From: Epiperipatus broadwayi | Taxonomy: Eukaryota; Onychophora; Udeonychophora; Euonychophora; Peripatidae | Assembly (NCBI GenBank): GCA_028023455.1 | Contig: JAQFVV010000277.1 | Location: forward strand, 1,178,001-1,242,000 | DNA length: 64,000 nucleotides | Reading direction: 5' to 3' | Shown: positions 21,800 to 34,458 of the stretch, in pieces | Layout: the number at the start of each line of letters is the position of its first letter | How positions within the stretch are numbered: the stretch's first letter is position 1 | Program-made: the position numbers and the translations under genes | The notes under the pieces: generated by a model | Databases searched by the model: none | Seen by the model: only the letters and a program-made list of their open reading frames with translations | What the model was told of the DNA's origin: nothing

Positions 21800-23310
21800 G
21801 ATAAACTTGCATTTGATCAACACGCTAAAATAATGAGTTATATCCCTGTTTAAAAACAAGTTTAGAGTTTTTAAAAAGTCAAATAATTACTTTTCTAAAT
21901 GACTTCCCATTTGTTATGTGATTTATTGTAACATTTATATTTTAGAACAAATAGTGTGTCAATGCCCTCCTTCAAAAAGACTAAAAGAGAGGATATTTTT
22001 TTCCCCACACTAATCAACAACCAAGTGTGTTATAGGTTACAATCTAGTAATAATTAGATATCGTTTCATTTTGAGACCAATGATTGAATGGATTTTGTTA
22101 TTAGTAGATCCATAGGAGAAAATCCTAAATGTAGAAATCCTCAGATAACTAAAAAAAAATTTCAAATTTTATTTCAATTTTAACCCCAGATCATGGGCAG
22201 GAGTGACTTGCAATGTCTGATCCGCGTTGCGATATCTTAAAGTGTGAAGTAAACCTTTATTTAGAAATGATTTTTGAAGATAGAGAAGGACATTTACTTT
22301 TTAATAAGTCACACAAATAAGCTTGTTCATTTCCTGTAAAAGAAACATTCTAGGCATTTCATTTGGCAATATTTATAATAATAGTACTACTAGTAGTAAT
22401 AGTAGTAGCAACAGCAGCATTTGAATATAACTTGATATTACTGGCTATGTATTTACTATGCAACAATAACATATGTCCTAGTAAATAATATCTTGGCAAA
22501 CACTAATAATAACATGTCATTGTTTTCTATCTATAATCATAGCAGATTAGCAACTAGATAGTCTCTAAAGCCCAGGTCTCAGCAGATGCCAAAATAAAGA
22601 AAAAAAGGACATGAGACAATTGTATTTCAAATTTATAAACAAATTTATAGCTACAATAAGAGTTCATTTGTTTTCCTTAAAAGTGTTGTTTAATAATTCA
22701 TAAAAGTTGTATGGTTCATGGAATGCTTGGTCAGTATTTAGATTATTTAATATTTCTGATATTTTTCACAGAAGAATTACAGCTATTGATTGATTACACA
22801 TATCATAGTTGATAAAATTTTATACTTGATATATTGATTTATCTCTCAGTTATAATATTTTATAACTGTTTGTTAATATTCTGTATAAGCACAATATGGA
22901 TAATTTTAAATTCATTCAACATTTGTATGCTCAATACATAGCAACATAATTGAGCTATCCACCACATAATTTTTCAAGGGTTAGACATCTGAATCAAGAG
23001 TTACAATATGAAATGTGACTGTTTTATAACTTAACTCAAGATGGAACAATGCTTTAATTTTTTTTAACAAGATAAAATCCCTATTGAAATGTTTGAAATG
23101 ATAAATTGTGTATGACCATGAAGATATGAGTGTGAAGAAAGTTTTCAAGTATACTTAAGTTCCTGGTTTGAAGTGTTTCAAATTGGATTGTCATTACAAT
23201 AAAAGATTATTAAATCATGCTTTATAAAGTTCCTTTACTAAAAAGAAAAAGAGCAAACAAAATGATACTATATTAAACAATAAAAATAATCACATGGCTA
23301 ATTCTTTAAG
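21800..23310. other. AT-rich spacer with a degenerate trinucleotide tract
   Basis: Only a degenerate ATA/GTA/GCA trinucleotide tract at about 22377-22422 stands out. No gene or known repeat family is recognised on either strand. Confidence 0.5.
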
Positions 23311-23323
23311 AGATCAGATAATA

Positions 23324-23530
23324 AAACAACACTCTCCATATAGTAGTGCCAGCTTGTGCTAACAAGAGCAATCAATGGATGCCAGAAAGCTTGTGCATAA
23401 AATCCCTATCTAGTGCCTACTCATCCAATATCCCCAGACTAACTTCTGGCTTGTGGCCTTCATCAATGAGGAGCCTTGTTTAATAACAATTATTGTGCTA
23501 GTATGAGATAGTGATCATGTGATGTTTAGT
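23324..23530 (-). mobile_element. Family A element, inverted arm plus tail, with target duplication
   Basis: This 207 bp element is flanked by a perfect 13 bp direct repeat, AGATCAGATAATA, at 23311-23323 and 23531-23543. It consists of the arm in minus orientation (AACACTCTCCATATAG to GAGGAGCCTTG) followed by the tail ending GTGATCATGTGATGTTTAGT. On the minus strand the hammerhead core reads TTGATGA and GAAG, two changes from the active consensus, so cleavage is not expected. The sharp boundaries define the ends of the whole family. Confidence 0.85.
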
Positions 23531-24204
23531 AGATCAGATAATATTTGAACACCCAAATGGTAAGTTGAACACAATAAATCCATTTAATTAACAGACTGGT
23601 TGACTTCATTCAATTGAGAACATGTCCAGAAATATTTAGATTTTGAGTCCATTACTTTACCATGGCGCTAACCTGCACAGGGTAGTAAAAAATATATTAA
23701 AAAAGGCATAGTAATCATGATATTAATTCCAAACTACTTTACAAATAGTTGAGAGATTTTCTAGCAACATCAGAATAACAAACTTCAATCAACAATTTAT
23801 CACATTGTTAGCTACTGGAGAGATCATGTGACATTCAAATAACAAAGTGATTGGTTGAGGCAATAGTTCTACATGGGTTTGAGACTTTTATTTTATTTTA
23901 CTTAGCTGGGGCTCAACTTAGAAATCTTTAATACAGTGCAAGACATGCAGGAAATATCAAACAATATCAGGCAATAAACAAACAATTATTTCAGCTATAA
24001 AGTGGCTGTGAAGAAGATTCAAATAGGTCTGGTGATTATTAAGATGCCATCTTTAAAAAAAACCTAATTGTAACCTGATTAATTCTCCCTCATTTATTTA
24101 AGGTAATACTTTCTAAAAATAACCTGTTGGAAAGCTGAGGTAAATACTTTAAGAATAACTTTTTTAACACTACTATGTTCTTTCTTCCTATATTTCTCTA
24201 CCAA

Positions 24205-24504
24205 TTAAAACAGGCAAAACTCTCTATATGTATTGTCACTCACTGCAATCTAGAGTAATCAATGGATTCCAGAAGGCTTTGTGCATAAAATCCCCAGTTA
24301 GTGCCTACTCATCTAATATCTCCAGACTAGTTTCTGGCTTGTGGCCTTTGTCAGTGAGGAGCCTTGTATTTTATGCACAAGCCTTCTGGCATCCATTGAT
24401 TACTCTGATTGGCACTGAGTGGCAGTATGGATAGAAAGTTTTGCTTGTTTTAATAATAGTTACAAGCAAGAATAAGATATGGTGATCATGTGATATTTAT
24501 TAGT
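24205..24504. mobile_element. Family A foldback element, short centre, with target duplication
   Basis: The element lies between 12 bp repeats TTTCTCTACCAA (24193-24204) and TTTCTCTTCCAA (24505-24516), one mismatch. The left arm in minus orientation runs to AGGAGCCTTG near 24366 and joins directly to the outer part of a right arm (ATTTTATGCACAAGCC), then to the tail GGTGATCATGTGATATTTATT. On the minus strand the left-arm ribozyme core reads CTGACAA, in which the essential G8 is replaced by A; helices are otherwise preserved. A one-base change thus probably inactivates it. Confidence 0.82.
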
Positions 24505-25194
24505 TTTCTCTTCCAAGTGTCGGGGGAAAAAAAATACTTTACAGAAAATGTATAAAAAGCTGAGCAGATTGGATTTATCATTAAATCAGAATATAGCTTC
24601 ACCCATAAATTTCATCTCAAGCCAGGATCTTCATTTTGAATGCTAAATCAAGAATCTACAATCAAATAATTATGATGTTAAATATGATTTGCAAACAAAT
24701 TTATTTTCCACATCCAACAATAAAGCTATCTAGATTTGATTTCCCTAAACACAACTGGAATCTTATTAACTTATTCTGCACAACTCACAAATGTTGTAAT
24801 TATTTTCTTCACAAATAGAATGTATCAGCCACTGATCTAGGTGAATATGGACAAACACAAACTATGAATAGCATATGGCAAAATTGAACGGCTTAATATA
24901 TTCACTGATAATTTCATCTTCAGATTGAAATCTCTATTCCTTTGTAATATTTTGTTAATAATTAAGCTATCAAAAATTAATATACTAAATAAATACTTAT
25001 AGGTGAGATATACATATATAAATGGCAAACATATGGTCTATCATTACCCTTAATTTACAAAAACAAAATGGCAGTAGGATACAAAACAACATCAGCATTT
25101 GAATTTTAGAGGATAAAAAAATCTTTTACAGTAATATTTTTTTAGTATTTTATAACAGAATGATTTATATTAGAAATTTATAAACAAGAAGTCT

Positions 25195-27100
25195 ACCTTC
25201 TGGACTATTCTCACACTATCTATTGTAAGCTTGAATAATCAGTGGTTACAAGATGATAGTGCTGTTTTAATCCCCATCTCCAGGTCAATTTCTGGTTTTG
25301 GCCTTTATTAGAGAAGAGATATTGCAGTTAAATATCTGATAAATTAAATATACATGGTACTACAATAGAAAAGAGAGAACCTTGTTTTTGTTTATACTGT
25401 AGTAAGCTGAAATCTTGATGATTTCAGTATCTCAATAATACAATTTGTTTATATTTATTATACCAATAATTAGGTGCTTTTAACGCTTGTTAGAGAAGTT
25501 ATATTTATTAATAATTTATTTAATGCTTAGCACTTTCAAAGCTCCATGGCTTCAGATAGTGATGAGGGGGAGTATTCTAATTTATGTTAATTAGTTAGGT
25601 GTTTCGGTATTTTATTTAAATATTGTTTGGATTAATTTGTCCATCTTTTTGAAACGGTGAAACAGGTGTCTTTTCTATAAATTGATCGAGGGTCATTGTT
25701 TATGAAATATGCCACCTTTATTTTGCGCCTATGGTCATTTCTCTCTTTTTACACTATTCTGGGGTTGATAGGTTCAAATCTGTGTCCAGTAGCTTTTTCA
25801 TGCTCCAAGAATGCTGATGTAGACTCCTTGTTATTCAGTGCCCTTTTATACATATATATTTATTATATGAATTTGTTTGGTGTTGTTTTTGTGTAAGACA
25901 ATTAATTATTAGAACACCAACAAATACCAGATCCTCTCAGTCTATAAGTAACAAATTTATTTTTCCTATTCAAGTTCTGGCATGTAATCTGAGGACACCA
26001 AAACAATATAGATGCCGAACTGATGTTAAATCTATGTAAATTATGATAGCAACTTGCCTTAGATTTGAAACATTAGGATAATTTTAAATTTTTGGATCAT
26101 AGCTCAATAATAAATAATGGATGCTAAAGGAAAGGTGCATTAGATTCAAATATGTATTAGATATAAAACATCTTATTGCTGAAAACCATAAGCTAGAAAC
26201 TACTCTGGAAATATGGATAAACAGCCCTGATAGGGGATTTATTAAGCATTACCATCTAACAATCTATTGATTATTCAACTTTAAATAAGATGGCAGAATT
26301 GGATTAGGAAAAATAGATTTGTTATGTGCACAGTCATTTATAAACAGACTTTCAAAGATTTTAACTGGAAGATGGATTCACATCAGCTTCATTAAACTTT
26401 TCAATTCTGTCAATGTCTAAAAAAAACCAAAAAGTCATTAACTATATGATCTATGGTGTAACTATAATTTTAATTGTTAAATTTTTATTTCTAAAGTAGA
26501 TAAGCAATTTTGAGTGATTTTCTGATTGATCATCCAGAAAGACATTCCTTAAACATATATTAACTGGTAAAATTATTTCTTGGATTAATGGCAAATCTAT
26601 TCTGGTTAAAAACCCTTTTATAAATCAAATTCAAATAAATATTATAAATTATATTCAATATAAATATAAAACACACAGAGGCTAAATACTCCATAAAAGA
26701 CAACATATGCCAGAAAACAGTTCTAAGGAAACACTCCATAAAAGACAACATATGCCAGAAACAGTTCTAAGGAAACACTCCATAAAAGACAACATATGCC
26801 AGAAACAGTTCTAAGGAAGTGGTTATAATAATATTATCATCTAATGCCCATTAGTTACTCAAGCTTACAATAGATGGCGCCATTTTAGAGTGAAGAAACT
26901 TTCTCCTGAAACATTAAAAGTAAGTAAGGATGTCATATGACAATTATTGGTATTAACTATTATCACATGAACACCATTTCGTATGTTTTCTCATAACTGT
27001 TATTAAAATGGGCAAAACTCTCCATACAGTAATGCCACTGAGTGCAAGTCAGAGTAATCAATTAATGCCAGAAACTTTGTGCATAAAATCCCTGCCAAAG
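25195..27100. repeat. Cluster of old family A relatives, including a triplicated core
   Basis: Diverged copies lie at about 25200-25330 (minus), 26140-26300 (plus: CTGAAAACCATAAGCTAGAAAC), 26688-26910 (plus) and 26965-27100 (tail plus outer arm, GGGCAAAACTCTCCATACAG). They keep the order core, GATAGGG-like box, ATTGATTA box and terminal arm. In the third, 44-45 bp units at 26688-26732, 26733-26776 and 26777-26820, nearly identical, each hold AAAAGACAACATATGCCAG and AAACAGTTCTAAGGA, which align to the helix II to helix I part of the hammerhead. None has an intact core. Confidence 0.5.
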
Positions 27101-27846
27101 AATGCAAAGTCCATACAATTAGTATGAAACTGAAAGTATTATAATGTAAAATTGTTAACCTAATGTACGATCTTTGCAACAATTTGAGTAAGTGTGTTTG
27201 GGTTCAAAACTTTAGGTTTGTTTTTTTAATTTCAGACTATTAGCTTGATAGTATTTAAAAAAAAGTTAAAGGTGACAGCTAAATATATAAGAGCATTAGT
27301 TCCAACTTTGAATATTATGTTCTCACTAATAAAAGCCATAACTATCAATCTGATCTGGTGATGTAGATACAATAACAATAGAATCTAGTATACATTTGTT
27401 ATATTTTGATAAAAATATTGCTTGAGTAACTGTAATTTATATAAGTTATAAAACTAGGATTTGTTACTCCAGAAAAAAGAAAGAAGAAAAAAAACTTAAA
27501 TATAGAAAGAATTACTGTAAGTTAAGAACAATAAAAAATAGATTGCTGAAAGATAAAATAAAATGTGAATAATAATGTCGTAAAGGTTTGATAAATTTAA
27601 GTATAGAAAAAATAGTATTGTTTAATTAGAGCAGAAAGTTATTTTAAAACTAATCAAACAAACGAGTCAAGAGAAAGGGTTAGTATAATCAATATTTGAA
27701 AGACTAATTGCAGGTGAAACACGGGCACAATTAAAAACTTAACGAGAATTTGGCAAAAGACACATTGCTGGGGGGGGGGGGGTAGCTTAATGTAAATAGC
27801 TGTCACTTTTTATAATAATTAATACTGGATATTAAACAGTGAAATG

Positions 27847-28353
27847 TATAAATAGTGTGTGCTGAAAAGAGCAAGGACTTTTTCTTACCCTTTGTGAATG
27901 ATGCTGCCTGCTGTTGCGTTATGATATGTTAGAAGAAAAAACCCAGAGAAAATGTGAAAAAGTTGTAGCGACTTTTCTGCCACAAGGAATATCATCTCAG
28001 AGACCTAGCCTCTGTAGGTGCAAATAGCCCGATAGGTAACTTAAACAGGCGCATACGGTCTTATTTTTATTTGTGTACGCCTGATAAGGCTTCATGAGAA
28101 CTATGTAGAGTCGGACTGTGAGTTTAAACAATTTTTAGTTATTTACTCAGGTCTAAAAATAGTTAAGACTGTGGCGAGTTTTTAACTGTAGGAAGTATTC
28201 GCATTATTGGGAAATAGTCCTTCAATTCAAAAACTTATTTGATTACGTTTGTTCAGTTGTTGGTAGTCATCATAATTACTGAAGTCGCAACCAAGTCTGC
28301 GAACGTATAAACTAGCATAATTTACAAGCAACTGCAAAACAAGGAATAGTGAG
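27847..28353 (+). promoter_or_regulatory. Candidate TATA promoter and non-coding first exon
   Basis: TATAAATAG at 27847-27855 is a good TATA box. The following 500 bases are clearly richer in G, C and CpG than the window average and do not match any repeat seen here. They end in GAG|GTAAGTGGG, a near-perfect splice donor with the intron starting at 28354. ATG codons in between open only very short frames. The picture is that of a promoter with a 5' untranslated exon (or non-coding RNA exon) on the plus strand. No downstream coding exon was identified. Confidence 0.38.
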
Positions 28354-29379
28354 GTAAGTGGGTGCGGTCATCAAATTGTATATAATGTGCTATATATGCT
28401 AATGTAAATAAATATATTGTCATCTTTGTTTTGATTATTTCTTTTAAACTTATAATTTATGATTTTTGTTAATTTGTTAACATACAGCTTCGTTATGGAA
28501 TGCATAATACATTGATTACCAACATGACAGTAGATAGCTCTGGAGTAGGTTAAAGACAGTTGCCTCTAAAAGTAATTATTTTGCTATTAACAAATTACTA
28601 CACTTGTTTTCATTTTAATTTAACATTTCTGAAAAAAAAATACATACTAGAATAGTAAAATATTATTTGGACTTTATTAATTTTTTTTATGCATTTATTG
28701 ATCTGATTTGACAAAAATTAGAATAACATCTTTTCTCTCCATATTAATTTGTTTTGAATGATATCATGTAGCCATTTTTCACAAAACAAAGTGGTTTCTG
28801 GCCTTAAAAAGAACAAAAATAAAGTATTAAAAATTACTGTATATAAATATAAAAGACTAAATGAAGCATCTGCCATATATATCTAATTAAGTATTCCATA
28901 TATTTTTAAATAACTGAATAATAAAATCAATGAAATAACAATTTATATATGAATATATCAATATATATATATATATATATATAAATAAAAAACAATAATT
29001 CAATGGTATTATTGCTTAGAAGTTCATAAGAAATTCGGGTGCAGGAAGTACCAAAACTAGAATCAATTCAAGGTTCTTCCATTCTAGAATCTGAAAGACT
29101 ACTTACTGCACTGCCCTGACCTTCATCAGCAATCACCTAAATAAACAGATTGACAAAAAATTATTTCTCATTATTTGAAAATAACTCAAAGATTCCATAT
29201 AAGTGACAAAGAGTTTTTGTTCAAAAGTTTAAGCAATTTACTAGTCTTTTGACTAAAACCTTTAGGCAAAAATTCTTTGTAGCCTTATAGGAAACTTCAA
29301 GATAAAATTTTTTTCATTTTTTTTTTTGTCAATCTATTTAACTGTAATTTCTGATAAAAGCCATTATCTGTTTGAAATA

Positions 29380-29658
29380 TTGCAATTTTCAAAAATCCTT
29401 CTTACACTTTTTAGCAAATTTTTTTTATTTATTAAATATTACAGTTTTGACTATATCTTGCAGTCTTCATCATATCTACAAAAAATTTAAATCATATAGC
29501 AATACAACCATTACATAATACAATTAATATTGTTATATATATTTAAATTTTTTGTAGATCTGATGAAGACTGCAAGGTACTGTCGAAACTATAATATTTA
29601 ATATTTAATAATAAAACATTAGCTGAAAAGTGTAAGAAGAATTTTAGGGAATTGCAAA
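29380..29658. repeat. Palindromic foldback element (about 280 bp)
   Basis: The left arm (CTTGCAGTCTTCATCATATC near 29457) is inverted in the right arm (GATCTGATGAAGACTGCAAG near 29557). Arms of about 110 bp flank a 50 bp AT-rich centre. The right arm holds CTGATGA and GAAAC, 18 bases apart, but no cleavage triplet or helix I partner can be placed, so it is not called a hammerhead. Confidence 0.7.
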
Positions 29659-30324
29659 ATTGTATATAAGAATAGCAAAAAAAGTAAAGAGAGAAATGTT
29701 TACAAGGATTATATATTGAAATATTAAGCAGCATATATAAATAACTTCAAGAATAATTATCTAATACTGGTATAGTAAATGTCTTGCACAAAAGATTTGA
29801 GTTTTACATACCAGATCAATTCACTCTTGAAAATGTTTTGCGATTCAAAAAAAAAACAATGGTCATTAAGTATTATAAATTTCAGTATTTGTGATTTTAA
29901 AGGGGGGGGGGGTAATTAAATTAAACAACTTTCACTATTAGTTATTAAACAACTTATTTTCCAAACAAATAATTACTTATTTAAATAGAAAAATTCAAAG
30001 TAACTAACTATTTCAATATTTGAAATTAAAAAAAAAACAATTAAATCAAATAAGTTTCTCTATCTATTATCATTTTTGAAACAAATTATTTTCAATATGA
30101 ATTAAAATGAATAATTTCTATTTTTAAAAAAGTGCTTACCCCTAATATTTGACTGAACGGACATAGCCATCTTCTGAAAACTTGAATAATCAATAGACAT
30201 CAGATGATATAATGTTATAAAATCACCAGATCAACTGATTTTGGACTGTTTTTGTCAGGAAAGATTAGGATTCAAGGTTGGATCAAATGCGTTTATGAAA
30301 GCAAAAGTCAAAAACCAGTTAGTG

Positions 30325-30807
30325 TGGAGATGTGATGTGATATGGCTACTCATTTATCGAAGTCAGGAATCTCTCAACCAATATGTCCAAGAAAAACCTG
30401 TTATCCATCTTACCTTTCCTTTCCATTCCCTATCCTAAATTTTTCCCATATTCTCTGTATTGCTCTATTCTATTTCCACAACATCATCTTTGTCTACTCC
30501 ATGGCTTTTGTATCTAGATGTACTGTATCTTTTTCCAACCCTGGCATAAAGACCATAATCATTTGCTCTATATTTATTTTTCCCACTTCATTATCTGAAC
30601 CCTTTTTGCTTGCAAGCATTTACATTTTATCAAATGCCTAATATTTTTCATGTCTTCCTTAAATAATCTGCAGACTAAATCACCCACATTTTTCCATTTA
30701 TGTGTATATTCCCTTGTTAAGTAGTTGTTCAAGTCTCAAATAGCAAACTACTTTCCCTGCTATTATCATAAATTAACTCGCATCCAATATTCTGTTTACT
30801 TCTATAT
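30325..30807 (-). pseudogene. CR1-like LINE, short 3' fragment (copy C')
   Basis: This segment repeats the C-terminal and 3' part of the neighbouring copy C: the zinc-cluster DNA and the terminal region (GTGATGTGATATGG at about 30330, matching the 3' ends of copies A and B). It stops abruptly at CTTCTATAT near 30806, where the 3' end of copy C begins. It is an independent, strongly 5'-truncated insertion lying head-to-tail with copy C. Confidence 0.75.
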
Positions 30808-31812
30808 GAAAATGTGATGCAATGTGCTATGACTTCTTTCTCAGAGTCTGGACTCTTTCAACTATTAAACCCAAAAAACCTGTCAGTCATGTTGCCTTCC
30901 CTTTCCATACCTCACCCTTTCCCCCACATTCTTTTCTATTCTACTCCATCGCATTTCTACATTATTTTTGTCCATTCTATGGCCTTTATATCTAAACCTC
31001 CTTATCTTTTTCCAAACCCAGCATAAAAATCAAGAACCCACTTTCTGTATAATCACTTTGTTTATTTTTTTTCTCCCACAACTTCATTATTAGTACTCTT
31101 TCTACTTGTTAGCATTTACATTCAATTAACAGATGCCTAATATTTTCCATGCCTTCTTTACATAACTTGCAGACTAACTTACCAACATTTTCCATTTATG
31201 TATATATTCCCTTATTGCTAATGATCCTATTTGAGTCTTAAACAGTAAATTACTTTCCTTGCTATTATCGTAAATTAATTCAGACCCAATATTCTGTTTA
31301 CTTCTATATATATTTAAACTCTTTTTACTCTCCATACTATTTCTCCATCTCTCCAATTTCTTATTTTTTATTAATGCATCTATTCTTCTATCCTATTCCT
31401 TGCCACTATAACACTCAACAATTCTCCTAACACAATCATCCCACCTTTTGTATAAATATATTGATATAAAGTTTTTTTTAAAATCTTCTGCATACCATAC
31501 TACCTTTCTCACCCACCATCTTGTTGCCTGTTTTTAACTCATAACCCAATTAAATACTATTTTGGCTAATCTCTTATTATTTATAAATTGCAATCTACCA
31601 AACATTTTCATTTTGCTTTTTCCATGTAAAAACTTGACCATCCCATTTCCCTTTCAATTGCCTCCTTTGCCATTCACACATCTGCATCTAATGCATGTCT
31701 TCATACTTCTCCTTGTACTTTTCTAAGTAATCTAACATCCTTTTACTAACACATAATGCATCATTACCATAAGTTAACCCTGCTACTGCCACTCCCTTCC
31801 ATACAATTCTTG

Positions 31813-32690
31813 CTACATCATATTTATAAAAAACACTGTTAATTTCTTTATCAGTCCCTTTTTTTTCTTTGCTTCATTTATCAATTTTTTCTCCCATTCA
31901 TCCAAGCAATTTCTCTGATTACTTAAGATGATTCCCAAATAGTTATACCTATTCACCACATTTAACTTTATATCCCCCAATAAAAATTCTTTCTTTTCTC
32001 TTTCCCCAGCATTTATCATCATTACTTTTAATTTTTCTTCACTAAATTTAATCCCCATCTCTTTACCCACCTTTGCACATCTTCAGCATAACTTCCATAT
32101 ATTTCCTACTTTCTGTGCACAAGAAGATATCATCAGCAAATAAAAGACCTGATAATATATACACTCCCTTGCCATCTATTAATGGTATCTCTATCCCTCT
32201 TCCTAGTCTTTCTATTGCTCTCTCCATTTCTCTCAAATATAACAAAAACAAAATAGGTGACATAGGGCATCCTTGCCTTAGTCCCATCCCATTTTTAACT
32301 CTAACTGATTCTATATTTCCTAATTGATATGTATAGTAATTATTTTCATACAATCTCTTAATAAGATCCACTAAAGCTCCATTCATTCCCAAATTTACTA
32401 AACTTATCCATAATCTATTTCTATTTACTCTATCATATGCATTCTCTATATCTATAAAGACCATATATAATTGTCTACCTGTAATCCTACTCATATCTAT
32501 AAATTGTGTAATTACAAATAAACTATCTCCTATCTGATCTAAACCTTTCATTTTTCCCACTATATTATTTTCTTCATTACATTTCGCTACCCTTCCAGCC
32601 ATCATATATGCAAAAACTTTATATAATACTGAGGTTACCACTATTGGTCTATAATTGTTTAATTTTCTATGATCCTTACCCTTTCCTTTA
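31813..32690 (-). pseudogene. CR1-like ORF2 reverse transcriptase domain
   Basis: HRKLNNYRPIVVTSVLYK lies near 32670-32620. VFIDIENAYDRVNRNRLW holds the first catalytic Asp, GLRQGCPMSPILF the template-grip motif and LLFADDIFLC the catalytic Asp pair, all in the frame 32641-32063. The next block, NVVNRYNYLGIILSNQ, is in an overlapping frame (32070-31813), so one frameshift separates them. All catalytic residues remain. It is the best preserved of the three copies in the RT core. Confidence 0.85.
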
Positions 32691-33541
32691 AATAATAGTC
32701 TTGCCTCTTTTATTATTCCAGCTATCTGGAAATTCTCTCCTGTGTCACCTTATTAAAATATGATAAAAGATTTAATTTTGTCATATTTCCTAAATTCATC
32801 ACCATCTCGGCTGCCCATCCATCTAAACCTCTTGCCTTTCCACATTTTCAATTTCTTCTCTGCCTCATTCAATTCATTTTCTGTAAACCTAATATTTCCA
32901 TTACTATATGCTTTTATGTTTGTTATCATTCTGTCTTTCACGTCTAACATCTTTTCTATATCCATTACATACTTATTTAAGAGTCTCTAATTCTTATCTA
33001 GAGCTACACTCTTTTTCCTCATCATCTAGTAATATTATTTCTCTTTCCCCTACATTCTTTCTTTTAACATCTTTCCAAAATTGCTTACTCCCATCTCTTC
33101 CAATTTCATTAATATCCTGCAATAATTTACTATTTAATTTTATTCTCTATCTATAATTATCTATTTTAGACAACTTTTTTTAAAAATATTTTTCCCATTT
33201 AATATTATATCTTTTTCACTATCTTTATTTTTAATAGCACATTTATATTCACTGCATGCTTTTTCCCCTCTCTTTTATACTTTTACTAATTTTCACTTTT
33301 CTATTACTTTTATTCTTCTGAATATTCTCACCTAAAATCCTATTTGCCACTTTTTTCTTCTTCACCACACCAGTCCTTATATTCATCCCCAATAAATTCT
33401 TCCATGATTTCTTCTATTTTTATTTTATATTTTTCTAACTTATTCTTATCATTCATTCTCCATCCACATCTTTCACAATCCTTTCTACTTTTATTATTAT
33501 TTTTCATTACATTACTTAACCATTTCTATTATAAAGAAATT

Positions 33542-34209
33542 ATGATCACTATTACATACTCTCTCTTCATTATCAAACACTTTAATTTTCCATACTTTAT
33601 TAATTTCCTCTTTCTCTATTAATACATAATCTATTGTGTGAAATATATTATTTCTAAACAATGTGTATTGTCCTCCTTAAATATTTGATAAATTTCCAAT
33701 GCTCAAATTCACTCTCTGACAAAAAAAATTTTCAAAAGCTGTCCATTGTTGTTATCCTCATCATCAATTCCTTCAATATGCCCATTCATATCCTCTATAA
33801 CCATTATTTTCTTTCCCCCCTTTTTTTAAACTATGTATATCCTTAACTAGGCATTCATATATGCTATTGTTCCATTCCATTATAGTTTGACTAGCTCCAA
33901 TGGCCATATACACTATAACCACCAACCATTCTTGTCTTCCTAACCTTATCCCAAACTACAAATGTTCTTGATACTTAACAGTATTTAAATATTTTTTGAC
34001 ATAACTCCTATACTACCACTCCTTTTTTCTATTTTTTTTCTATTTATACTCTGCCATACCAAGTCTTCCAGTGTAGGTTCTTATTCTCTTAGATGTGTTT
34101 CCACTACTGCTAATATCTCAAGCTCTTCATTTTTAAGTGCTTTGTGTAATTCCAGCCACTTTTCTGGTTTTCTACTACCTTGCATATTCAAATTTCCAAT
34201 AACTAATTC
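33542..34209 (-). pseudogene. CR1-like ORF2 APE endonuclease domain, broken
   Basis: ELVIGNLNMQGSRKPEKW begins the domain at 34209 with the catalytic Asn, followed by EILAVVETHLRE (catalytic Glu) and then an in-frame TAA at 34083-34081. VYGHW lies near 33900 and MVIEDMNGHIEG (Asp-x-Asn motif) near 33790. TIDYVLIEKEE is near 33620 and the last catalytic block SDHNFF at 33550-33533. The enzyme normally nicks target DNA to prime reverse transcription. Stops and frame changes make this copy inactive. Confidence 0.75.
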
Positions 34210-34458
34210 TTCTTTTCTTACTACCTTTTTATAAATTCTTTTGATTCTTTTTCATCTATTACATTTGTAATTAGCTTGTTTATCATTAGTTTTACACATC
34301 CATTCTCTCTCCACATATACATTATATCTAAATAAGTTACCCATTGTTTACTTCATAAATGAGTCCATTCTTAACTTTCTTTTGATAATAATGTTATTTA
34401 AAACACTACCCCCTTTATAAGTTTACTGAATTATAATATTTTTTATATATCATATTCC

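Noticed and set aside
29385-29658. A hammerhead in the 29.4 kb palindrome (CTGATGA ... GAAAC)
   Set aside because: Core words are present but there is no cleavage triplet after GAAAC, no helix I partner, and helix II pairs only after skipping a base.
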